From Anaeramoeba flamelloides (taxonomy: Eukaryota > Metamonada > Anaeramoebidae), in contig JANTQA010000012.1 in NCBI GenBank assembly GCA_027625915.1, forward strand, positions 16,144,501 through 16,208,500: 64,000 nucleotides of DNA, read 5' to 3'. Positions 12,401 to 23,800 of the stretch are shown here, piece by piece; positions within the stretch are counted from its first letter, which is position 1; every line of letters starts with the position of its first letter. The notes under the pieces are model-generated. The model ran no database searches and was not told the DNA's origin. It worked only from the letters and a program-made list of their open reading frames with translations. The translations under genes and the position numbers were made by a program.

Positions 12401-15400
12401 CAAGCGGATGACATATAATTTTTATTTCATCATTTTTTTTTTTTTTTAAAAAAAATGAAGAATGAGATGAAATGATTAATTATCAATTAAATATTTTAGG
12501 ATTACAATTATCGAAAATTTTCAAATTAAAAGTGTGGCGTTCTTCAAAAACTTTTCAAAATAAATTAAAAAAGAAAAAAAATTTGAAAATTACTCTCCAA
12601 TCCAAAGAAGTAACATCATATTTCTGTTCAGCTTGTTTTCTATGATCTAAAGATATACATTCATCAATAATTATTGGTTCGTTTGTTTCAATTTGAATAG
12701 TATTTGAAAGATTCCAAATTTTTGCAGTGCAATCAGAAGAGCCAGTTGCAAGAAAATCGTCGACAGTCGACCAACATAAAACAGAAACCTAATTTTAATT
12801 TTAAATTATATTTTATTATTTTTTTTTAAAGATAATTGAAATGTTAAATTTATTGTTAAATAATTGGTTTATTGTTGTGTTGAATATAGAGAAGTTTTAT
12901 AATTATCAATACCGCTATTTAGAGAGAAATATTTTTTTATTATTTATTTGAACTTTCATTCTTTTCAGGCGAACAAAATACAAAAGCTTGTTGAGAAATT
13001 TTTTTTACAAAATCTTCATCAATAACTTTGAATAAGTAATATCAAAAATATAAAGTAATTGCAATTCTTAAATATTCCTTATTTAATAAAAGTAGAATCA
13101 ATTTGATATAAAATTCTCTTGTTTTTTAAAAAAACAAAAAAAAAAACTATCTATTAATTACAAAATACACATTAAAAGAAGAAACGGAAGAAATGAATTT
13201 CTGTTTATTTATTTTATTTATTTTTTTTTTTTTGAAATGGGTGATTGAAACATCATAATTTAAACTACCCGCATACCAGGAAATATTTCTACTATTGAAC
13301 ATTAATTTGAAAATTTTACTGATCGATATGTTGTAAAAAATAATCTTTTAAATTTTTTGTAGATTTAAAAAAACAGTGAGTGAGCATTAAAGGTATTTAA
13401 ACAAAATGTTATTGATGATTAACAAAAGATTATTAATTTAAATAGCAAAAATTGATATTTTATTAGATGGAAAATTTTGTAATAAAAATAAAAAATAGAT
13501 CTAATTTTTACATCTGAAAAATATCTTCACATAATAAATGTTATTGTATTTTTAAAAGTTTTATGAGATGTTTGCACCTTATGAAGATTTTAATTGAAAA
13601 TGAAAAAAAAATGAGTTAATGGTTTGGGATCTTGTCAGAAAAAAATGCTATGAATTAGTGAGTGAATCTTATTGCTTTTATCTTAAGAACACAAAATAAA
13701 TCTTTTCAAATTACAGTTATTACCGAAAATTAAAAAAAGCACGTATGAGTTGTTTTATAAAAGTTAAGAATAAAAGCCAGAGCCCGTCAAAAGGTATAAA
13801 AATCAAAATTAGCACCAAAAAGTCTAATTATAAATACACAAAAAAATTAACAAAAACGTGTATAATAATTATAGTTATTTTTTGAGTCATCTAAGCAATT
13901 GTTTAGCTTAAAATAATAGATTGGAATTGTATAAATCTAAAAATCCTTGAGTAAAAAAAATATTTATAGAATTTTAGAATTTAAATTGAAAAAAAATATA
14001 TAAAAATCTTCTGGGTTTTTGTCTTTTAGTTTGGACAAAACCAGTAATGAGATAAACTTTTATCATTTGAGTTTATTGATGATGTTCTTTAGATATATTT
14101 TCATTGTTCGATTTAAACCCGTAAAAAGTGAAGAAATTTCATCAAATATTATTTCATTCCCTTTTAAAAGTCTTTTAAGGACTATTCATATTTTAGACTC
14201 TGTACCTAACAAAAAAAATGTTATTTTTACACTTTCGTGAAATTCAATATATTGATTCGATTCATTGAGTTAATCAATTTTTTGTTCAAAAGTCTTCGAT
14301 CAATTAAACTTAAATAATTAAATTAAAATATACATAATTTTCGAAAAGACTTTATATCAACCAGTACTTTTAAGAATTTGATTTCTCTAGGTGGATTTTA
14401 GCAAAAAAAGGCTACTTTTTAAAAATATTTACTTTTTTAGTTTTAATTTCCACTTAGCAATTGCAAAAAATGAAGCCTTAATTTTTAAAGTTTTTTAAAT
14501 AAATTTGTGTTTTTTTCATTAACGACGTTACTTTTTGGGTATGCACAGAAGAATCAAGAAACTTTTCAGTATATTTGATGTTTTAAATCAAAACAAATTC
14601 CATTTAATAAACCATTGGAAGATATTTGGTCTTATTTTTTTTTTGATAAAGTATTTTCAATTTTCTCTTGACGTTTCTGTCACAAATCACTTTCTTTCTT
14701 TTTTTAAATACAATAGAATGTTACTAAATATATCAAATATACTGACAAGTTTCCACCACCTCGTGCACCTAGGGGAAAAGTGTTCTCGTTAATGAAAAAA
14801 ACACAAATTTATTTAAAAAACTTTGAAAATTAAAGCTTCATTTTTTGCACTTGTGATGATGTTACGGACTCTGAATAAAAGATTTTCCAAAATGTTGTTA
14901 AAAAGAATCTGGTTCCTTCTTTTAAGCAGTTTATCAACATTTTTGAAAACTTATAGTACGCACTTTTCTAAAGTAGCTGTATTTTGTTTGACAAGTTCTA
15001 ATAATAGATTTTGTAATTTAAAAAAGACTATTAGAGTATTTTGTATTTCCTTCAAGGGTTGCTTTATGTCAGTAAAAAAATCACTTTGTGTTAATTAATC
15101 CTTTTTTCAGATTGTTTTGTGAGAGTTTCTCAGTTTTTCTAACTCAAATAATCCACATAATTTTTTTTTTGAAGATGTAAAATCTCTTTTGTTAAAACTT
15201 TAACTATTTTTAAAAATGAATTCCGGTTGGCAAACTCCAGAGTTTTAAGAATTAATTCAAATTTTTGTTCATCTTTTTCAAGTTTCCTTATTCCAATCGA
15301 CCAAGAAAAAAAAAAAAAAAATGACACTACCAAAAGATTGCATGTGTCACAAAAAAAAAAAAAGATCGTTAAAAAAATTTTGGTAAAAAAGTAAGTTTGA

Positions 15401-16498
15401 ACAAAAAGTTTTCGAAAAACTGATTCTAAAAAAAATAGCCAAAACGCCGCAAACAAAAAAATAAAAAATAAATAAATAAAAAAATAATTAAAAAAAAGAA
15501 AAAGTATTTACATCTGAACTGTGGCCTTTTAAGTGGTACTCGTGTTGTATTTTAATTGACTTTTGGTTGTCTGTTTCTTTTTTTTCTTTTTCTTTTTCAT
15601 TTCCTTGTTCTTGTTCTTTTTCATCCACTTTTTCAATTGCAATTTCATTTCCTTTTTCTTTTTGTTTTTCGATTTCATTTTCATCTTTTTGTTCTTGTTC
15701 AATTTCTTTATCCTTATCTTTTTCTTCTTCTTTTTCCTTATTATTTTTGTTTTCTTCATTTTTTAACATTTGAAGTTGCTGATCTAATTTTTCAATTTCT
15801 TCTTTGCTGAGCCTGTTTGACAAAGAATTTTCAATTTCAGTGTATTGAGAGCCACTTTGCAAGAGAGAAATTAACTCGTTTGGTGGTGTTTCAGAAGATA
15901 ATAACTCCATAACAGATGTTTTTGAAGCCGATTCATTGAGAAACATAAACGCTGTGTGCTTATAGCCTTGTTCGTGAAGGTACCTATACACAAAGTAATT
16001 TACACGATCGCGGTTTAAAGTTCTTTGCATTTCAAAGGAAGGGACAAATGTTTGTAAAAATTCTTGTGGATTTAGCCCACTATTTTGAAGAACGTCTTTT
16101 TCTGTTTGAATTGTTTGTGGGTTCTGTGTTTCGCCCTCCATGTTTTTCCAGTTATCGCCCATTTGTGTTTCAGTGAGATCGTTAATTGCTTTTTCATTAT
16201 TTAAATCGCTTTTGCCTTGAGTGGTCCTTTCCGTAGAAGTTTGCATTGTTCGATCAAGGCCTCCAATTTGGAAATTCCTTCCTCGTGGGTTGTTGTTTGG
16301 AAGCACAGAATTGCTATTAATGTTCCTTACATTCTGTTCAATACCTTTGCTGCTGTTGGTCGTGCTTATTGGCGAATTAGTCAACACAACATTACCACGC
16401 ATTATTGTGGAATACTGATCTTGCGATTCTTGTTCATAATAACCTCCTCGGTTGGTTTGAGGATAATAAGAGTTATTATTTTGCTGATTATATGTCAT
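8883..16498 (-). CDS. TBL1: TBL1/Ebi-like LisH-WD40 protein, 4 exons
   Basis: Model: complement of 15512-16498, 12594-12788, 9471-9890 and 8883-9308, all joined in phase 0, giving 675 aa. The family (TBL1, TBL1XR1, Ebi, Sif2) is a nuclear scaffold of SMRT/NCoR/HDAC3-type corepressors. A LisH motif (VNYFVYRYLHEQGYKHTAFMF) lies at about residues 163-193, followed by the F-box-like segment (TPPNELISLLQSGSQY), a Lys/Glu-rich linker, and eight WD repeats (first LKGHSSDV, AKIWNLS; last EVCW-type to VLDLRIL at the stop). Splice donors are GTAAAT, GTAATT and GTAAAA. Junctions rebuild conserved WD text (HSSD/VSVLCW, LDWR/KDGKF, QTSK/IWDLS). Odd points are a 160-residue Asn/Gln-rich extension before LisH, and two introns of about 2.7 kb beside one of 162 bp. 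Confidence 0.93.
9309..9470 (-). other. TBL1-like gene intron 3, 162 bp
   Basis: Read on the minus strand it starts GTAAAA and ends TTTAAG. Right after the donor is a run of about 30 A (T run at 9439-9468 on the plus strand), whose length is likely to vary or be misread. Confidence 0.85.
9891..12593 (-). other. TBL1-like gene intron 2, about 2.7 kb
   Basis: Donor GTAATT and acceptor ATAG on the minus strand. Nearly half of it is dispersed repeat R2 (10037-11250). The remainder, 11251-12593, is AT-rich with no gene recognised. Confidence 0.85.
10037..11250 (+). repeat. Dispersed repeat R2, copy 1 (about 1.2 kb)
   Basis: Matches 61517-62970 in the same orientation. Landmarks are GGTAATAGAGTAATTATTTA near 10081, GGTTTGGATTTTTGGATCAA near 10228, TGTCTGAACAAATAAACC near 10322, TTTAAAAACAATAATTCATT near 11108, and the end GCGGTAATTTATTTTTTTG near 11203. 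Partial copies lie at 33290-33640 and 48585-48870. This copy lacks the MITE that interrupts the other full copy; its empty TA site is near 10122. No conserved open frame was seen. Confidence 0.8.
12789..15511 (-). other. TBL1-like gene intron 1, about 2.7 kb
   Basis: Donor GTAAAT and acceptor AATTAG on the minus strand. It holds an inverted-repeat element (14462-14849). Short open frames on both strands (14019-14240, 14535-14792, 14823-15098, 15139-15456) are not recognisable proteins. The minus-strand text around 15100-15300 (for example KLEKDEQKFELILKTLEF) may be the remnant of an old coiled-coil coding sequence, but this is weak. Confidence 0.8.
14462..14849. repeat. Inverted-repeat element R5 in intron 1
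   Basis: Arms 14462-14526 and 14786-14849 are reverse complements over about 65 bp with only a few mismatches (core TGCAAAAAATGAAGC and its partner GCTTCATTTTTTGCA). One more arm-like copy lies at 22810-22915, in an intron of the MRH gene. The segment between the arms has no recognised content. Confidence 0.7.
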
Positions 16499-18335
16499 TT
16501 TTTTTTTTTTTTATTTTGTTTTTTTGAAAATTGAACAAAGATCCTGAGATACTTTAAAAAAAAAATAGCAAGTAAAAGAAATTAGAACGAAAATAAACTC
16601 AGAAGAGTTCACAATATAAAATTGTTTTGAAAAAGTAAAAAAAATAATTTTTTCAATTTCAAAAATGAAAATTTTTTGAATTTCGGAAATAGTTATTAAG
16701 GTTGAGGTGGCGTGTCAACCAATATAGTAAGAATTGTTTTTTACTCTTGATTCTTTCTTTTTGAATTGATTAATTTCAGAATCTCGTTTTTTTGTTTCGT
16801 TGTTTTTTATCAAAATAAATCTTTTTGAAAACCCTCTTGCCCTTATAAAATCAAAAAATGTTCATTTTTTTAAAAATAACTTTTTCGGGATATCTTTCAG
16901 TTATAATTTTGAACCAATTATTAGGCTCTGTTTGAATAGACATCATTTTTACATTTCAGGCAAGCTTTTATACAAGTGGTTTTTATAAAAGTTAATTGAT
17001 TGAAAAATGGCAAATAAAAATGGAAAAGTTATGATTGTATAATGTTACTAGGGCTTTAATTCTTAGATTTTTAGTTTACGAAGAAAATAGTGTAAACGAG
17101 AGATGAAAATTACAAATACTCTTTGAATAACGACAAAACTTGTGTCTTCATCGTGTTCAATTTTAGAAATTTTGAATGAAATTTATATGACAACAATTAT
17201 GACTAGAAATTGATTTTCTCCTTGAATAACATAACAGAAAATTACAAATTAATTTTCATTTCATTAAAACAATTTCATAAATATTTCAGAGACCTGGATT
17301 TAAATAATATTCCAAGTGCTTATTTTAAATTTCGATAAATATAATTTTTTGAAATAAAGCTATTAAATTCTATTCCACGAAAGGAAACTGTTTTAAATAC
17401 ATCAAACAAATTTTAGTTCTTGAAATACAAAAACCTCTTGACAGACCTTAAAAACAAGCTCTATTGTTGTATTTTTAAATATTCAAAAACATTTGAAAGT
17501 AATATTTTATTTCAACCTAAATAATATAAAATGAAATGTGTGATTACGCATCTGTTTTTTTTTTTCCAATGTATTGTTCAATATCTGGCTACAATTTTAA
17601 ATTGTGTTTATCTAAAAAAAGAAATGAAATTAGGATGAATCTGAAATTACGATTTCTAGGGTTTTAAATGAATAATAATTTCATAATTATTTGAGTCGAG
17701 CATCCCAATCATTCCAAAATCATAATAAAAGTAGAATAAAATAACGAATTAACAACATTAAGATGTTTTTTATTCTAGAAATAATATAAAAAAAATTCAA
17801 AAAATCAATTAGGAATGTTATATCAAAAAAAATATAATTAATATTTTATAAGATGTATTTACAATTCAAAACAAAATAATGAAATATACTAGGGCTTTAA
17901 AGGATTATATGTACATTATGGATAGATTATTAAACTTTTTTTTCTTTTCATTCATGGGGGTTAATCAACATTGTATTTCAATCGAAAACTTCTAAATCAA
18001 AAGAGTGGCCATTGATAACTTTCAACAACTGACTTACGAGGCTAGTTGGACTGAAAATGAACAATAGGATTTTAAAACAACAATAGGCGGTGTCAAAGCA
18101 AATAAAAATAAAATTTCAAGTACAAAAAAAGTAAAGTAAAAGAAAACCTTCCGAGATAAAAAATAATAAATTTTAATAAAAATACTATCAAAAAATACTT
18201 TTTTTTAATTATGATTTAGTTGAATATACAGTAAAGGAAAACAGAAACGCCTTCTTGGTATATATTAATTTTATTCATAATTCTTGTCTTTTTTATTCTT
18301 TGAAAAGTGAAACTGAAAATTGTTTAAAGGTGTTA
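16499..18335. other. Intergenic upstream of the TBL1-like gene
   Basis: AT-rich. It contains the presumed promoter of the minus-strand TBL1-like gene; an A-rich leader precedes its ATG. An open frame at 16800-16988 has no coding look. No RNA gene or repeat partner was recognised. Confidence 0.4.
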
Positions 18336-18534
18336 GAGTTGGTTCCAGTTTTAAGAAATGTGCTTTCGATGAAATTTAAGGTGAGAAAAAAAAAATAGAA
18401 TTAAAGAACAAAAGTCAAATTCTAGTAAAATAATACCTGTAAAAAAAAATTCTTTCAAAAAATGTGCCTAAATTTGTGGTTTTCTGTGATAGAAATTCTG
18501 TTGAAAGTTTGTGCCTTAAAAGTGCAACTAAGTG
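18336..18534. mobile_element. MITE-B copy 1 (degenerate, about 199 bp)
   Basis: Diverged member of the family whose clean copies start CAGTCAGTTCCAC. Here the left end reads GAGTTGGTTCCAG, and the right end keeps GAAAGTTTGTGCCTTAAAAG before a worn CAACTAAG and the TA. TA flanks both sides (18334-18335, 18535-18536). Interior blocks CTAGTAAAAT and TTCTGTTGAAAG match the other copies. Confidence 0.65.
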
Positions 18535-18539
18535 TACAG

Positions 18540-19010
18540 TCAGTTTTTTTTTTATATTTTTTGGTTAATTTTTTTTTTGATTTTTACTTTTTTTTTAAAA
18601 AATTTACTTTGAAAAAAAATGTTTGAAACTCGAAATTAACATTAGTAAAAGTGAAGACTTTTCATTTTCTTTTAAAAATTCATCAATAACAAGTTAAAAA
18701 ATCTTATTGTCAAAAATTATAATTTTAAAAAGAAATTGAAGAATTTTACACGAGACGTTCCAATGAATGGATCCCAGAAATTTTTTTAAATTTTTTTTTT
18801 TTTTTGAAATTTTTGGTTTTTCCAGGCTTTTCTTTTATGATTATCGACTCTAATATGAAGTTTATTATTTCTGGTATTTCTACACAATCTAATTTTGGTT
18901 GATTCTGTAAAAAAAAATTGAATTTTTCATTTTTAGTTGGGCCATTTTAGGTGATATGGAGTTTATATTGTTTAATATTTTTATTTTTTTGTTATTTTAT
19001 AAATTATCAA
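18540..19010 (+). repeat. Dispersed repeat R3, copy 2
   Basis: Partner of 6300-6775. It begins directly after MITE-B copy 1 and shares GAGACGTTCCAATGAA, GATTATCGACTCTAAT and TTTTGGTTGATTCT with the other copy. Confidence 0.7.
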
Positions 19011-19276
19011 AAATGAAATTAAAAGATCAATTTCTACTGTAATTCAGGAATTCAATATTAAATGATTTTTATTGTAATTTATTAGATAAGATTAAATTTA
19101 AAAGTTATGAGACAATGTGTACTTGCAGAAATGTCTAAACGTGGGCGTTTTATAAGAATAAAAAGGTTTTGTATTTTTTTTTTTTTTTTTTTTGAAATTT
19201 AAAAATAAACACTAAATGGTTCAGATCTATTGGCGAGAAATTAAGTGGAAATTTTGAATTTTTTCTAAAATGTTAA

Positions 19277-19457
19277 GGGATTAATCTCGATTATATTTTA
19301 TTACATAAATTTAATAGAGATTGAGAAATTTTTTTTCAATTACATCAATTTGAAAAACACTTTTTATTTTCAATATCAAACATATATCTAGATAAGGAAT
19401 TCTTATTTTGAAATTGTCAAAGGAATAATAATAAGAATAAGAATAGAGACTAGTCCC
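19277..19457. mobile_element. MITE-C copy 1, TTAA-flanked (181 bp)
   Basis: Flanked by TTAA at 19273-19276 and 19458-19461. The terminal inverted repeat is GGGATTAATCTCGATT at the left and AATAGAGACTAGTCCC at the right. The second copy (55718-55889) shares ATTTAATAGAGATTGAGAAA, a GATAAGGAAT block and the right end. A TTAA duplication is the signature of piggyBac-type insertion; the mobiliser is not in the window. Confidence 0.7.
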
Positions 19458-20063
19458 TTAACCCATTTAGGAAGAGTTGATTAAGCAAGATTTCATGGGT
19501 GTTAAATTGGAATTTTGCCAAATCAGTACCAATTATGTTTGGTAAAAAAAGAAAGTAAAGTCTCTTCAAATTCACCAGACTAAAAATGTTAGTATTTAGA
19601 CTTTAGGTTTAAAATTTGTTTAGAATGTTCCTTTTTAATTAATTGAAATAGCACGTTTGTTGAACGGTGAAAAAATAATTTTACTTAAGGTGGAAGATAC
19701 CTTTTGTGAAATTTGAGTGTCATTGTTGATGCGAAACTGAATTATATAAATGATTTCTTGTCGTAAATAAACAATTTCCAAACAAATGTTAAACGGTTGT
19801 GGGTGTGTTACATGATTTCATGGATGTTTAAATGGGTATTAGAAGAAAAGATTTATTTTGGATTAATTTAAAATCTTATCATTTTTTTTAGCTAATTTCT
19901 TTTTACAATTTAATTTTTTTTTTTGATCGACATTTGTGTAACATTTTTTTTATTTTTTTTTTCGACTACGATCTTTTATAAAAAAAAATAATAAGGTCCT
20001 TTTGGTTATGAAGTTTGACAGGTATCAAAAAGGAAAGAACACATTAAAGGTTTTTGAAAAGTT

Positions 20064-20081
20064 AAAAAAAAAAAAGAAAAA
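20064..20081 (-). terminator. Pol III terminator of tRNA-Phe
   Basis: An A-rich run on the plus strand, so T5-C-T11 on the minus strand, directly after the last tRNA base. This is the oligo-T expected to end RNA polymerase III transcription. Confidence 0.75.
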
Positions 20082-20154
20082 TGGTTCTTCCGTGGCTCGA
20101 ACACGGGACATTTAGATCTTCAGTCTAACGCTCTTCCAGCTGAGCTAAAGAACC
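20082..20154 (-). tRNA. trnF-GAA: tRNA-Phe (GAA)
   Basis: A complete 73-nt cloverleaf without intron. The acceptor stem GGTTCTT pairs with AAGAACC, with discriminator A and CCA not encoded. The D stem GCTC pairs with GAGC. The anticodon stem TTAGA/TCTAA encloses loop CTGAAGA, so the anticodon is GAA. The T stem CCGTG/CACGG encloses TTCGAGC. Box A (TAGCTCAGCTGG) and box B (GTTCGAGCC) are both present, so it should be transcribed by RNA polymerase III. Confidence 0.97.
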
Positions 20155-20863
20155 ATATATAAATGTACCCTATTTAAATTTACAAATTTAATTATTAATA
20201 AAAAGATAAACCCATTCAAAATTTTCAAAATCTACTTGCTTATTACAGCTTAATTGAAGAAAAAGTTTACCAAGAAATTTGATTTACTTGTAAAAAAAGA
20301 GACATTCAACCAAAATGAAATATGTTTTATTATTTTTTAAAAAGAGAAAAATATTTCAATACTTTTTCAAATTTTTCTTTTACAATCACATCTCACAAAT
20401 TAAAGTCGACAACACCTAAAAAAAAATACTATAACCAAAAGAAGGAAAAGGTCAATAAAGACAAAATTTTTTTTTAGACTATGAAGTCAACTTAACTTTT
20501 AGTTCTTCACAAAAAATGGATATTTACTCTCTTTCGATTTATTTTTGAACTTTGGGTTAGATTAATTTGTTACTAACCTTTTAATCAATATCTTTAAGTC
20601 CAAAGAAGAGAAAAAATAGGATTAAGGAGCTGTGTTGTGATAAATTTAAAGCATTGTTCAATAAAAAAAAACGAGAAAAATTATTGAAAACAACGACTCA
20701 GAAAAAATTAGAAATCCTTTTCAGACCATAAATAAAAACACACTTTTCGTTAAACTTTTCTGTTTCTAGTTTCAATCAAAAATCCATGTCCCATTTCTCC
20801 AAGCTGTTTTAAATTTTCTGGTAGAACCAATCATTTTTTTTATTTTGTTAATCTTAGATTAAA

Positions 20864-23800
20864 ATGAAAACATCTATTTTTCTACTTTTCTTAATTGTCA
20901 CAGCTTATATTAGTTGCAATGACCAAACTTGTAAATGGTCCCAAGATGGAACAAACTATGATTTCAATTATTTAACAAAAACGAATGGGAATTATGTGTA
21001 TTCAGACACAGACGAGGGTATTGATTTTATTTGGAACATTTGCAAGCCTTGGAATAATGACGGAACTTGCGCTTGCTGTAAAAATGCAACAATGACAGCC
21101 TGGACAAAATACACTGACGGCACTTGTAAATATTGGGGAGACTACAACAATGGTAATACATATAGCTATATTGATAACACCAACCCAGACATCGGTGTCA
21201 AGATCAGTAATCAAATTTTAACAAGCCTCGGCCATACTATAAGAAGCGCTGCTTTTCATCTCTTTTGTAACCCTAGCGAAGTAATGTCAATACTTTCCGA
21301 TTCTTTTCTTTTTTCAAGTCCGCCTCGAGCAAATCGAAACAAAAAAAAGAAAAAAAATTAAAAAAAAAATTTAAAACATTTTACCGAATCGGTTCTCAAA
21401 AAAATTTCTAAAAAAAATTTCAAAAAAATTCCCAAAACAAATCTGTGTTTTTAACTAACGACTTTCAACTAACATCACAAACTCTTTGATTAACTTCAAA
21501 ATTCTTAACAAAAAAATAAAAAAACTAAAAATTTTCTTCCAATCCTAGGTCCACAGTGTTATCTCTGCTTACCAACACCAATCAATGCCATCACATGTCC
21601 AATTAAATATCGAAACATACAAGGGTATACATTTTCTTTTTTCTCTTGTCCTTAATGAATTTTTCTTTTCTTTCTTATTTTATTTTTTGTTTATTTATTT
21701 TTTTTTCTAATTTTTCTGTTTGTGACTTTTATGAATCCTTTTCTTTTCCTTATTTTTTTTTATTTTTTTTTTTTCTCCTTATTTTAATTGTTTTTTTAAA
21801 AATATTCACAAAACAAAAGCGTGCCAATCATATGTGACCCCAACCCCAACCCCAACAGCTGATCCTACAGTTTGCATGACGATTCAAGATAATGAATTAT
21901 ATGATCTCCGACCAGTTAAAGGCAGTTATAAATATACCGACAAAAGTACTGGAAACAAATACTGGCTATCCGTATGTAAAAATCTCGATGACGTCTCTGA
22001 TTGTAGTTGTTGTGATCCTCATGTCACAACAGGATATCTTGTTCAAAATGATAAATGTACAGAATTAGGTGATTTAGCTACATCAAATTGGAGACCCATT
22101 GACCCCGATGACGCTGAAACAGGTGTAACATTAGAATATGACAAGATCAACTCTGCTCAAAAAAAAGTACGCTCCATGAAATGGGATTTTGTCTGTGATA
22201 TTGGAACTAAAGGCGAAATCACTGAGATCGACGAATTATCCTTACTCCCACCTAGAACAGAAATCACTTTTACAACAAAATATGGTTTGAATTCAACCTT
22301 TTTCTTTTCTTTTTACTTTTTATTTTATCTTTCCTCTTTGTCCTTTTATATTTTTCATTTTTCTGTAATCCCTTTTTCGTTTATCCCTTTTCTTTTTTCG
22401 TTTTTCTTTTTTCGCTTTTCTTTTTTCTTTTTTCGTTTTTCCCATTCTCGAATGTTAATGCGATTCTAATGATTTTCAAGATCTATTACTGGTATTTGAA
22501 ATTTAAGTGGGATAAAATTTCGCCTGATTATATTTTTTCAATTATCCTAAAATTCTGAGTTTCTTTTAGGATTCTTAGCCCACCCCATTATATTGCATAA
22601 AAAAAAAGTACCAAACAAATAAATAGAGATTACACCAATTACAATTTAATTACTTGAATTTTCTTTGAAACTCTCTTTGTAAAAAAATAAGGATGAAAAG
22701 GGAAAATCAAGTGTAAATTTTTTCCTCTTTATTATCCAAAAACTGAAATAAAATAACAAAGGATCAGGTCAAAATTCATCATCAAGTGTTTACAGCAATG
22801 AAAAAAAAGCTTCCTCTTGCTTGTGTGCCTACTGCTAAAGTATTGCTGTTAATGAAAAAAAAAAACACAGACTTATTTTAAAAAATTTGAAAATTAATAC
22901 AACATTTTTTACACTTTCGAATTTCGGAATTAAAAAATTAAAAATTTTACCACATAGAAAAAGTCGTTTTTATAAAGTGTGATCAAAAATAAATTTAATA
23001 ATAACGAAAATAGTTCTATTGTAGTTTATTGAATGTATTTTTGATACTTTTGAAAACTTTTTTAAAATGACTATAGGTAGATTTATCACAAATTTTTTTT
23101 TTTTTTTTTTTTTTTTCTCGAAATTATTTAATATTTCGGGTAATATTAAAAAAAAAATGAGAGTCTCCAAGTAAAAGCGTGTTATTTTAATGTTATTGAA
23201 ATAGTAGGAATGGTTGTAGAAAAATCATATTGAATTCTCTTGAAATTTTCTTTGAAACTTGAATTGAAAATCAAAATGAAGATTGTTGTTTTTTTAAAAT
23301 GTGTGACCATAAGAATTTTGAGTTTAGAAATTTTTCAAGAAAATTTATTATTTATTTGTTTTATTCCATATAGGTACCTTCTATTCTATAATGTGCATTC
23401 TTCTGCTTATTTCTTTATTTGTCCTTTAAAGGAAAATTATAAAAAATAATTGATATTTGTAACAATTTTTTATGGGCTACTTGGACAGAAAAAATAAGTT
23501 TAGTTAAAAAAAACACAATGAGTGATAATTTTCTGAAATTTCCAATAATCTCATTTTTTAACCAAAAAATTAATTTAACGAATTTCCCTACTTAGAATTT
23601 TTATTTCACAAGATTTATTGAACTTTAGTTAGCACATTTTAAAACCATAAACTTCTTATACAGTCAGTTCCACGTTTAAGGCACAAACTTTCAACGAAAT
23701 TTAATACACAAAAAAATTCTTTAATTAAGCGATGTTTTTTGGGATTATTTTTTTTTCACAAATTCTTTTACTTGAATCCGAGTTTTGTGTCTTAACTTGA

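Noticed and set aside
15556-15810. Plus-strand Phe/Leu-rich frames opposite the TBL1-like exon 1
   Set aside because: Shadows of the Lys/Glu-rich linker on the other strand.
21838-21858. CCCCAA repeats resembling telomere sequence
   Set aside because: Only three units, coding for the Thr-Pro stalk between the two MRH repeats.
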